Origin: JACRLW01 sp050181465
Lineage (GTDB): Bacteria > Planctomycetota > UBA1135 > UBA2386
Assembly (NCBI GenBank): GCA_050181465.1
Contig: JBFXDD010000094.1
Span: 1 to 6,006 of the forward strand
Reading direction: 5' to 3'
DNA length: 6,006 nt
The notes below the pieces were generated by a model. The model did no database searches and was not told the origin of the DNA. It saw only the letters and a list, made by a program, of their open reading frames with translations. A program made the position numbers and the translations under genes. This document shows, piece by piece, positions 1 through 6,006 of this stretch; position 1 is the stretch's first letter; every line of letters starts with the position of its first letter.

Positions 1-1514
1 GACGTGGTCATCGATCCGATTGGTGCGCCGAGCTCCCACGACAACGAATCGGTGCGCCCATCCATATGGCAGGACGCGCACGAGTTGAACCCGTTCTGGG
101 AGAGCCGCGCGCTGTAAAGGAAGGGTCGGCCGTCACGCAGGAAGGTCGGCTCCGGGTTTGTCCCCAAGCCCATCTCCGCCAGCACGGCGTGAGTGTCGGC
201 GTCGATCACCAACATCGAGTGACTCACGCGATTGAGCACGTAGACGCGCGCCGCGGTGGTGACGTCGGCGGCCTTGAAGGCCAGGCCGCGAGGTCCGCGC
301 ATGTCGCTGACCGGAGCGGCATTCGGCGTCAGGTCGATACGCGCGAGCGGCCACGTGTCGATCGGTCCGCCGTTGTCAGTGAGCACTGCGATCCGATCGC
401 TGTGCATGGCCGCCAGGAACAGTTTGGTCGGCGAGCCGGCACTCTCGTAGGTCACCACGTCGCGGAGACCGGCGAGAGCGAGATCGGCGACGACCTTGTT
501 GAGTCCTGGTTGTGTCGGGTCGTCGTTGAGGTCGCGTACGAGAACCGCACCGGCACCGACCTGACCGCCGGGCCCGGGCCTCAGACACCACAGCCGGTGA
601 TCCACGAACCCGGTCTCGAGGTTCTTGACCGCAGATCCGCCGACCTCGTCGATGTGGGCGAAGCCGCCGACGAGCATCAGGTCGCCGGCGCTGGTGAGTG
701 CGGCACCGGCATTGGTCGTGCCGAGGTTCGCGAACGAGCGTCGAGTACCGGTGACGTAGTCGACGCCGACGATGTCGAGGTCGTGTGAGTTGATCTGACC
801 CTGATTGAAGCTGCCCGGGAGTGTTCGACCACCCTTGAATGCCACAGCCAGGACCTCATTGCCGCTGACCAACAGTCTTCGCGGTTCCTTCGCGGCGTGC
901 AACGCGTTCCCGGCCATCGGCACCGAGAGGACGGTCGTGGTCGCAATCGATGTGTGTGCGCCCGGGGGAAGTTCTGGTTCGAGCGAGTTCGCGTTGAGGA
1001 ACGTGATGGAGCTGTCGGTGCCGGAACTCACGACCAGGTAAGCACCCCCCGCGACCAGTGCCACGTCCATCGGCTCGTCGATACTCGTCGTGTCGGTCGC
1101 CGTCAGGGTCGTGGTCGAATCGGCCTTGATGTTCTTGGTCGAGATCACCCGCGCGTTCAGGCTCGCCGGGCCGGTGGGTGCTTCGACGTACACACGTGTG
1201 ATCGAATCGCTGAGGAAGTCCGCCGTGTAGAAGCACTTCGTCAGCGGATTCCAGACGACGCTGCACGGTTCCAGTCCCACTGGAACACGGCGTAGCAGGC
1301 GGCTGCCGGCCGGCACGGACTCGTCGGTCGTGAAGATGCTGACCGAGTTGTCCGGCGTGTTGCAGGCGAGGACGTAGTCGTGCCCGGCGATGCGTGCCAC
1401 GGTGATCGGTTTCACCTGTGGCGTCTCGACGTTCATGTAGTCCGTTCGGCCTTGTGCGAAGACCGGGACGGCGAGAAGCAGAGCGACTGCCGACGGAGCA
1501 GATCGAATATGCAT
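1..1514 (-). CDS. Secreted YVTN-like beta-propeller protein with C-terminal c-type heme site (3' partial)
   Basis: Reading the minus strand from the ATG at 1514 gives an uninterrupted frame of 504 residues that leaves the window without a stop. Residues 1-20 form a signal peptide (basic start, hydrophobic ALLLAVPVF, A20-Q21 cleavage), so export to the periplasm is expected. Residues about 35-455 are beta-rich repeats of propeller type, such as 'VYVLNRVSHSMLVIDADTHA' near 424-443, which resembles YVTN-type blades. At 479-483 lies CASCH, a CxxCH covalent heme c site with H483 as proximal ligand. It is followed by MDGRTDSLSWELG, a context I know from propeller/di-heme cytochrome (MauG or cytochrome c peroxidase-like) proteins. 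More cytochrome domain, including the distal ligand and perhaps a second heme site, is expected beyond the window. The ATG at 1514 is preferred over the one at 1520 because GGAGG at 1522-1526 is 7 nt from the former and only 1 nt from the latter. Electron-transfer or peroxidase-like activity is inferred; the substrate is unknown. Confidence 0.85.
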   Translation of the reverse strand, partial: MHIRSAPSAVALLLAVPVFAQGRTDYMNVETPQVKPITVARIAGHDYVLACNTPDNSVSIFTTDESVPAGSRLLRRVPVGLEPCSVVWNPLTKCFYTADFLSDSITRVYVEAPTGPASLNARVISTKNIKADSTTTLTATDTTSIDEPMDVALVAGGAYLVVSSGTDSSITFLNANSLEPELPPGAHTSIATTTVLSVPMAGNALHAAKEPRRLLVSGNEVLAVAFKGGRTLPGSFNQGQINSHDLDIVGVDYVTGTRRSFANLGTTNAGAALTSAGDLMLVGGFAHIDEVGGSAVKNLETGFVDHRLWCLRPGPGGQVGAGAVLVRDLNDDPTQPGLNKVVADLALAGLRDVVTYESAGSPTKLFLAAMHSDRIAVLTDNGGPIDTWPLARIDLTPNAAPVSDMRGPRGLAFKAADVTTAARVYVLNRVSHSMLVIDADTHAVLAEMGLGTNPEPTFLRDGRPFLYSARLSQNGFNSCASCHMDGRTDSLSWELGAPIGSMTT

Positions 1515-1521
1515 GGACATA

Positions 1522-1526
1522 CCTCC
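1522..1526 (-). promoter_or_regulatory. Ribosome binding site deciding the propeller/cytochrome gene start
   Basis: The minus strand reads GGAGG here, a near-perfect Shine-Dalgarno core. The spacer to the ATG at 1514 is 7 nt, whereas an overlapping upstream in-frame ATG at 1520 would have a spacer of 1 nt. The downstream ATG also gives a more compact signal peptide. I see no convincing -35/-10 pair in the 115 bp between this gene and the stop codon of its upstream neighbour. Confidence 0.75.
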
Positions 1527-1587
1527 AACGCTCGCCGCCACGAAGGGCAGGATGCCAAGACGAGCAGAGCGCGAGTGGAGGAAACGT

Positions 1588-1606
1588 CCGGAGCGTGCCG
1601 GAGCGT
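1588..1606. repeat. Two tandem 9-bp direct repeats with 10-bp period
   Basis: CCGGAGCGT occurs at 1588-1596 and again at 1598-1606. The 10-bp period puts both copies on about the same face of the helix. They lie in the 115-bp gap upstream of the propeller/cytochrome gene, about 75-90 bp from its start codon, where an activator or operator site could sit. No protein is known to bind here and the repeat may be chance in GC-rich DNA. Confidence 0.4.
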
Positions 1607-1629
1607 TGCACAAATCGACGACGGCGGGT

Positions 1630-2709
1630 TCAGCGCGCGTCGCGGAACCACTGCTCGACCACGCGCGCGATCCGCGCTTCCGGGAGCGAACTCGGCGCCA
1701 GTTTGCGAGTGACCTCGCCATACTCCTGCGCCGCGTCTTCACCGAACCACAGCTCCGGAATCGGTGCGTCGGGCGGATCCGCGTGCCAGCCGTGGCCGTC
1801 GCAATCGCCGGGTTCCAACTCGCGCAGCCGAGCGGCCAGGAGTCGCAGGTCGGTGCGTGACGGCGGTGTGAAGCTGACGACCTCGAACCAGCTCTCGGTG
1901 CGATCGTGGTAGCGGACGAGAGTGCCGCGTGCGGTCGCTTGCAGATGGAGAACGCGGTACGCGCCCGCGAGTGTGTTCAGCGTCATTCGTCGGACGGGCT
2001 TGCCTGTGCGAACGATCGAGAGGCCGAAGTTCGGGAGGAGATCGCGAGTCAGTGCGCCGTTGCGTGCTTCGTCCAACTCCGCCAAGGCATCTCGGCACTC
2101 GGACTCCCACAACTCCGCGAGTCGTTCCGGCTGCATCAGCACCGACTCGGCATGTTCGATCAGCCAGCGATATCGCGCGAGGGAGCGCTCGGGGCCGGCG
2201 AGGCCGGCGAACTCCCCTCGAACCGGTGAGTGTGCCGCGGCGAGGTTCGCGACGATGCGGTCGATGGCGAAGCCGCGCTGACCGTGCCACGCGCCGAAGT
2301 CGCCGGTCGCGGCTCCAGCGAGGCAGAGTTCTTCGTGGGCGAGCGCGAGTTCCGGGCGGGTCACCGCGAGCATCGAGAGGAAACCGTCGGTGTCGTAGTG
2401 GTCGTTGAGGACCGCCTGCGCGTCGCCCAGGAAGCGCTCCTGGTCGGCCTCGCTCGCTCGGGCGAAGACCAAGCAGATGCCGGTCGACAGGTCCGCCTTG
2501 AAGCGCCGCGGCGTCCGGTTCCCCGGCCAGTGCGACAGGTTGGGGCCGCGTGGGCTCATCCCGTCCACGGACAGGTGGGGGGCCTCGCAGCCGGGCGCGC
2601 CGGCGAAGGCGATCGACAGGGTGCGTGCCATCTCCGGAGCGTCGGCCGCTCCGCGCCCCTCGCCAAGTCCCCGCCGCAGAATCCTCCGGCGACGTCTTGC
2701 ATCCGTCAT
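1630..2709 (-). CDS. Uncharacterised conserved protein, probably DUF6687 family
   Basis: The frame is 359 residues from the ATG at 2709. I do not know its function. The block from about 47 to 140 looks strongly conserved: SVDGM, LSHWPGNRTP (58-67), KADLSTGI (71-78), DHYDTDGFLS (103-112) and TGDFGAW (135-141). This combination matches my memory of the DUF6687 family, though the name was not checked. HYDTDGFLS resembles motif I of DHH-type phosphoesterases, but no DHH triad or other family motif is visible. There is no signal peptide or membrane segment, so the protein is probably cytoplasmic. The start is uncertain. The ATG at 2709 has GGAGAG about 11 nt upstream, but it adds an arginine-rich stretch and overlaps the likely tRNA promoter. 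A second ATG at 2631 (M27, ARTLSIAF) has GGAG directly touching it, which is poor spacing. The neighbour upstream is a divergent tRNA, so its own promoter must be very close to, or inside, the tRNA gene. Confidence 0.83.
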   Translation of the reverse strand: MTDARRRRRILRRGLGEGRGAADAPEMARTLSIAFAGAPGCEAPHLSVDGMSPRGPNLSHWPGNRTPRRFKADLSTGICLVFARASEADQERFLGDAQAVLNDHYDTDGFLSMLAVTRPELALAHEELCLAGAATGDFGAWHGQRGFAIDRIVANLAAAHSPVRGEFAGLAGPERSLARYRWLIEHAESVLMQPERLAELWESECRDALAELDEARNGALTRDLLPNFGLSIVRTGKPVRRMTLNTLAGAYRVLHLQATARGTLVRYHDRTESWFEVVSFTPPSRTDLRLLAARLRELEPGDCDGHGWHADPPDAPIPELWFGEDAAQEYGEVTRKLAPSSLPEARIARVVEQWFRDAR

Positions 2710-2724
2710 CGTCGACGCTACTCT
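2697..2724 (+). promoter_or_regulatory. Candidate sigma70-type promoter for tRNA-Asp
   Basis: TTGCAT (2697-2702) and TACTCT (2719-2724) are separated by 16 bp and lie about 16 bp before the tRNA 5' end. Each hexamer matches only 3 of 6 consensus positions, but these include the important TTG and the T/A/T of the -10 box. The site overlaps the upstream start codon of the divergent gene (2709). Prediction by eye only. Confidence 0.4.
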
Positions 2725-2740
2725 CCGCGGCCCCCGGCGT

Positions 2741-2817
<77 letters not shown>

Positions 2818-2822
2818 CACAA

Positions 2823-2856
2823 GGCCGTGATCTCGCGAGAGGTCGCGGCCTTTTTT
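2823..2856 (+). terminator. Rho-independent terminator of the tRNA-Asp unit
   Basis: A 12-bp stem (2823-2834 with 2839-2850, two G-U pairs) closes a GCGA loop of GNRA type and is followed by six T residues at 2851-2856. It begins only five bases after the tRNA CCA end, so the 3' trailer is short. On the minus strand the hairpin is followed only by TTGTGTGG, so it would be at best a weak terminator for the TlpA-type gene that ends at 2905. Confidence 0.92.
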
Positions 2857-2904
2857 CGTCGGCGCGCAATCCGGGTTCTCGTCACCACAGCTCCCCGCGC
2901 GCGG

Positions 2905-4230
2905 TCAGCGATCGCGGAGCAGCTCCTCGATCACACTCTCGAAGCGCTCGCGCAGGCGCGCGTGGTCGGCGGCGGCGGCGGGGCCCGTCCAGCCCTGGTA
3001 GACCCTGCGGATGCGCCCCTCGCCATCGAGGAAGAGAGTCGTGGGAAAGGCGCGGACCTGGTCGAGGATGCCGAGCGACACCGTCGCCTTGGCCTTGTCG
3101 GAGAGACCGGCGAGGAACAACGGGTAGTCGATGCGGTGCCGATCGCGAAACGTCGCCACTTGGCGCGCGCTGCGAGCGAAGTCCTCGTCGTGCTCGAACG
3201 CGATCCCGAGCACAACGAGGCCGCGATCGGCATAGCGCCGATGCAACTCGGCGAGGTAGGCGCCGTGGTCGTGGCAGTTGGGACACCAGGAACCGAACAA
3301 CTCGACGATGCGCGGGCGACCGCGCCACGCCGGGTCGTCGAGAAACCGCTCGTTCCCCGAGAGGTCGCGAACCTTCACCGCCGCGAGGTCCGCGCCCTCC
3401 CGGGCCGCGCTCAGCGCGAAGCCGTCGGGAAGCGCGGCGGTGTCGTCACGCTTCGCAGTCCACGTCTCGTGCCAGTTGTCGGACGACCAGAACTCGCCGC
3501 GCAATTCGCCCGTCGCTTCGGCCCGCGCACGGAACAAGAACGCATGCGCGCCATCGAAGCACGACAGCCGCAACTCCTCGCCGACGAGGTCGCCGGCCAG
3601 GAATCGATAGTCACCCAGGGTGGTGAGGAAGGTGCCGCGCATCGGTGCCTCGGCCTCGCCCTCGCCCTCGCCCTCGCTGCGCTCGAAGATCGCGACCGCG
3701 GGATCGGGACTCGAAGCGAACTGCACGGCGAATCGACCGAGGAACGCCTCCAGGCGCGCCGCAACGTCGGCACGGGGTGTCGTCGCCGACGCCGAAGGTT
3801 CGGCGACGCGCTGCACCTGCCGATCGACTCGCACCTTCATGCGCGTCGCCTTGCCGCGACCACGCTGCTTCGTCCAATGCCCGGCGAATCCCGACTCCGC
3901 CGTTCCTTCCAGAACGATCTCGCTGTCGTAATGCGGAAACCGAAGCTGGAGCGTCTCGCCCACGATCACTTGCGGGATCGCAATGCGCTCGGCGCCGTTG
4001 ATCACGCCCGCACGCAACTCGCGATCGGCCTTCGACAACTCGAGTTGCACGGGAAGCGACCCGCCCGGCGATTCGATCACCAGGCGGTAGCGACCGACCA
4101 GATCACCGATCACATCGCCGACCACATCGCCGACCACATCGACGCGCGGATCGACCCCGTCGACCGACTGCGCGAGGAGTGGTCCGGTGACCACGGCGCA
4201 AAGCAACGCGAATCTGCCGGCGACAACCAT
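2905..4230 (-). CDS. Secreted TlpA-family thiol-disulfide protein with duplicated N-terminal domain
   Basis: The protein has 441 residues. Residues 1-20 are a signal peptide with A20-Q21 cleavage and no lipobox. Residues 282-441 form a TlpA/AhpC-type thioredoxin domain: 'IVELFGSWCPNCHDHGAYL' (308-326) carries the redox pair C316-P-N-C319 after W315, and 'AFPTTLFLDGEGRI' (394-407) carries the cis-proline P396. Reduction or isomerisation of disulfides in exported proteins is the expected role. The target is unknown. Before it are two related beta-rich domains, about 46-134 and 165-262. The second, with LTTLGDYRFLAG, LSCFDGAHAFLF and GEFWSSDNWHETW, is the form I recall from other TlpA-family proteins; the first is a diverged copy. 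The linker at 30-47 is a VVGD repeat, and a GE repeat lies at 186-192. The stop of the upstream hydrolase gene is 54 bp away on the same strand, so co-transcription is possible. No Shine-Dalgarno site is obvious at the start codon; the good signal peptide supports the chosen ATG. Confidence 0.93.
   Translation of the reverse strand: MVVAGRFALLCAVVTGPLLAQSVDGVDPRVDVVGDVVGDVIGDLVGRYRLVIESPGGSLPVQLELSKADRELRAGVINGAERIAIPQVIVGETLQLRFPHYDSEIVLEGTAESGFAGHWTKQRGRGKATRMKVRVDRQVQRVAEPSASATTPRADVAARLEAFLGRFAVQFASSPDPAVAIFERSEGEGEGEAEAPMRGTFLTTLGDYRFLAGDLVGEELRLSCFDGAHAFLFRARAEATGELRGEFWSSDNWHETWTAKRDDTAALPDGFALSAAREGADLAAVKVRDLSGNERFLDDPAWRGRPRIVELFGSWCPNCHDHGAYLAELHRRYADRGLVVLGIAFEHDEDFARSARQVATFRDRHRIDYPLFLAGLSDKAKATVSLGILDQVRAFPTTLFLDGEGRIRRVYQGWTGPAAAADHARLRERFESVIEELLRDR
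3655..3678. repeat. In-frame hexanucleotide repeat (CTCGCC) inside the TlpA-type gene
   Basis: CTCGCC is repeated three times (3655-3672) and followed by a partial copy. On the coding strand it encodes alternating Gly-Glu in an acidic surface loop of the second N-terminal domain (about residues 186-192). A change in copy number would add or remove two residues without breaking the frame. Confidence 0.8.
4096..4143. repeat. Four tandem 12-bp repeats encoding a VVGD linker
   Basis: Four adjacent 12-bp units (4096-4107, 4108-4119, 4120-4131, 4132-4143) are variants of GACCACATCGCC. The third and fourth units differ at one base. On the coding strand they give VVGD-VVGD-VIGD-LVGR (residues 32-47), just after the signal peptide of the TlpA-type protein and running into its first domain. 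The unit length is a multiple of three, so expansion keeps the frame. Confidence 0.85.
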
Positions 4231-4284
4231 CGTGCGCGACAGGCTAACCCTGCCGCGACGATCTCGTAAGCGCCGACTCGCAAC

Positions 4285-6006
4285 TCAGATCCCGCTCACG
4301 CTGCGCACGTTCGTGACCGGGAAGGGCAGCGGGTTGATCGAGTTCGGATCCAGCACCAAGGCCTGGAAGTGCAGCCGAAGATTGCCGAGGTCGGGGATCT
4401 GCCACCGCGCGCATCCGGTGAGCGTGTTGAAGGGCACCGTCGCCGGCCAGGTCCACAGTTGCGTGAACTGCGCGCCGATCCCGAGCGACACGATGCCGGG
4501 CAGGAGACTGTTCGTGTCGCTGGTGCTGTAGCAGAGCAGTGCCGAGGATGCCGCCGACGACCCGCCGCGACTCGCGATGAGGTCGTAGCCGATGAAGCTC
4601 GATGCCGGGGCGCCGAGCATGCGATCGGTGGCGCGGACGAGTCCGACCGTGATCGGCGCGCTCGCGAAGTTGCCGTTGCGGACGGTCACCGAATAGTTGC
4701 CCGGCATCAGTCCCTGCGGCACGAACAGCTCGATGCGATCGTCGCTCACGATCCGAAACCAACCGGTCGCCCAGGTGTTCGAGCCGCGGCTCGTGATCTG
4801 CTGGTTGCCGAAGTCGATGCGATCGACGCTGCTGAAAACGTCGCCGTCGATGACGATCGGCGTGTCGGTCAGGTTCGGAACCGACAACGGCGCGTGCGAA
4901 TACACCCGCGGGCATTGGCGCTGGAACGAGGCGAGACCGTAGTTCGGAAACAGATCGTGCGCCGGCCAATCGGTGACCGCGCTCGCCAGCAGGTTGAGTT
5001 CCGCGCGATCGGCGTGCGCATCGCGCTTGCCGCAGAAGACGGCGATCGTGACCCCGTCCGAACGGTGGACGAACTGCGTCGAGCAACCCGCCACCGTGCC
5101 GGACTTGCCGAGGGACACGACTCCGTTGGAGAGATCGGCGCGCGCGAAGCCGCCGAGCGTCGCCGCGTCCGTGAGCGCGGGAAGCACCGCGAGACGGTCG
5201 ATCGTCGACTGCGTGAACGGGCCGCCGTCGCAGGCGAGGTCGAAGGCGCCGGAGAAGATCCGAACACAGTCGACGACCGAGGTGAGGATGCCGCCCGAGC
5301 CCGCGCTGCGCGCGAGGTTGTCGTCGAAGTCGCCGCCGAATTGTTCGGGCACCATCCGTCGATCCGTGTGGATCTCGCTCGGCGACAACCGCAGCGCGCG
5401 CGTGCGATACTCGACCTCCTCGGGGCGCATTTGGGATCGCTCGTTACCGGCGACCCAGATGCGCGTGACACCGAACGGTGCAGCGAGATCCTCGCGAAGG
5501 AAGCGTTCGAAGGTCTTGCCCGAGTGATTCTCGATCGCCGCCGACAGCAGTTCGTTGCCTAGGTTCGAGTATGACCCCGTGACTCCCGGCGTCGTGAATG
5601 CCGGGTTCGTCGCGGCCATCCACAGAGCGGCTTGCCGATTGCTGATCGGCAAGGTGGGGCTTTGGAAGTTGAAGTGTAGGGCGATGGTGTAGCTGGTCAC
5701 ATCGCGGTTGAGTCCGCTCGTGTGCGACATGAGTTGACCGAGCGTGATGCTGCGGAACGAGCTGCTGGCCGAGCTGAGACCGGCGACCGTGGCGACCCGC
5801 GAGTCCTCGTTGATCCCGGTTCCGCGTTGGATCAAGAGATGGGTCATGAGCGCGGCGAACGGCTTCGACACGCTGGCGATGCGGAACAGGCTCGTCGGCT
5901 GCGTGGGTGTGGCCGACGGCTCGGCGTAGGTGTAGCCGCGGGCGAAGACGAGTCGGCCGTCCTTCGCGATCGCGATGGCGCTGTTGCGGATACCGTGCCG
6001 CGCGAT
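4285..6006 (-). CDS. Serine beta-lactamase/PBP-type hydrolase with C-terminal IPT-like domain (5' partial)
   Basis: The frame is open from the window edge (6006) to the TGA at 4285, giving 573 residues. The true start and any signal peptide lie outside. The GTG at 5871 lies within the conserved active-site motif and is not the start. The beta-lactamase-family fold is shown by S45-V-S-K48 (5863-5874; S45 nucleophile, K48 general base), the LMSHTSGL signature, Y146-S-N148 (5563-5571) and K301-S-G303 (5098-5106). All three catalytic motifs are intact, so an active serine hydrolase (D-Ala-D-Ala carboxypeptidase, esterase or similar) is likely; the true substrate cannot be read from sequence. Residues about 372-457 look like an IPT/TIG Ig-like domain ('PGNYSVTVRNGNFASAPITV'). 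Residues about 470-573 form a tail ending 'ALVLDPNSINPLPFPVTN', a type I recall from secreted planctomycete proteins. Several cysteines suggest disulfides after export. The TlpA-type gene starts 54 bp downstream, which would suit a partner in disulfide handling, but this is inference. Confidence 0.92.
   Translation of the reverse strand: MARHGIRNSAIAIAKDGRLVFARGYTYAEPSATPTQPTSLFRIASVSKPFAALMTHLLIQRGTGINEDSRVATVAGLSSASSSFRSITLGQLMSHTSGLNRDVTSYTIALHFNFQSPTLPISNRQAALWMAATNPAFTTPGVTGSYSNLGNELLSAAIENHSGKTFERFLREDLAAPFGVTRIWVAGNERSQMRPEEVEYRTRALRLSPSEIHTDRRMVPEQFGGDFDDNLARSAGSGGILTSVVDCVRIFSGAFDLACDGGPFTQSTIDRLAVLPALTDAATLGGFARADLSNGVVSLGKSGTVAGCSTQFVHRSDGVTIAVFCGKRDAHADRAELNLLASAVTDWPAHDLFPNYGLASFQRQCPRVYSHAPLSVPNLTDTPIVIDGDVFSSVDRIDFGNQQITSRGSNTWATGWFRIVSDDRIELFVPQGLMPGNYSVTVRNGNFASAPITVGLVRATDRMLGAPASSFIGYDLIASRGGSSAASSALLCYSTSDTNSLLPGIVSLGIGAQFTQLWTWPATVPFNTLTGCARWQIPDLGNLRLHFQALVLDPNSINPLPFPVTNVRSVSGI

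Noticed and set aside
66..788. Plus-strand open frame of 240 codons near the window start
   Set aside because: It is antisense to the propeller/cytochrome gene and shows no recognisable motif.
856..1611. Minus-strand open frame of 251 codons overlapping the propeller/cytochrome gene
   Set aside because: It is an out-of-frame, Arg- and His-rich shadow. The frame starting at 1514 has a ribosome binding site, a signal peptide, propeller repeats and a heme motif.
2908..2915. GCGATCGC octamer resembling the cyanobacterial HIP1 repeat (also near 5967)
   Set aside because: Only a couple of copies were noticed, which is not a meaningful enrichment in GC-rich sequence.
4231..4284. Possible terminator or promoter between the hydrolase and TlpA-type genes
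   Set aside because: The 54-bp gap has no strong hairpin with a T run and no clear -35/-10 pair, so nothing is called.
4369..5562. Plus-strand open frame of 397 codons opposite the serine hydrolase
   Set aside because: Its translation is a run of Arg, Ala, Val and Asp without domain character, while the minus strand carries intact SxxK, YxN and KSG motifs in a continuous frame.

Overview
The window is high-GC DNA with four protein genes, all on the minus strand, and one tRNA gene on the plus strand. Three of the proteins are clearly secreted or periplasmic. The serine hydrolase ends in an Ig-like (IPT/TIG-type) domain followed by a tail of the form 'LHFQALVLDP...PVTNVRSVSGI'. I associate that tail, from memory, with marine Planctomycetota of the Saltatorellus/Engelhardtia (Poly30-like) group. 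The A-Q signal-peptide cleavage sites and the beta-propeller/cytochrome c protein fit this too. The assignment is an inference from protein style, not from a marker gene.

Layout, following minus-strand transcription from high to low coordinates: (1) 6006-4285, a serine beta-lactamase/PBP-type hydrolase whose N-terminus lies outside the window; (2) 4230-2905, a secreted TlpA-type thioredoxin-fold protein with two tandem copies of a small beta-rich domain before the thioredoxin domain; (3) 2817-2741, a tRNA-Asp(GUC) with encoded CCA on the opposite strand, followed by a textbook rho-independent terminator at 2823-2856; (4) 2709-1630, a cytoplasmic-looking protein of an uncharacterised family (probably DUF6687) with a DHH-phosphoesterase-like motif; (5) 1514 to beyond position 1, a secreted YVTN-like beta-propeller protein ending in a c-type heme site (CASCH), cut by the window edge.

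The hydrolase and TlpA genes are 54 bp apart on the same strand and could be co-transcribed. The DUF6687-like gene and the cytochrome/propeller gene are 115 bp apart on the same strand. The tRNA unit separates the two pairs. A functional link between the TlpA-type protein (thiol redox in the periplasm) and the c-type cytochrome (whose heme cysteines must be kept reduced) is possible, but the sequence does not show it.

No mobile element, CRISPR array, phage gene or obvious defence system is visible. The region reads as ordinary chromosomal sequence. The most useful leads are the domain architectures (duplicated N-terminal domain in the TlpA protein, hydrolase-IPT-tail fusion, propeller-heme fusion), the DHH-like motif in the uncharacterised protein, and the tight arrangement around the tRNA promoter.
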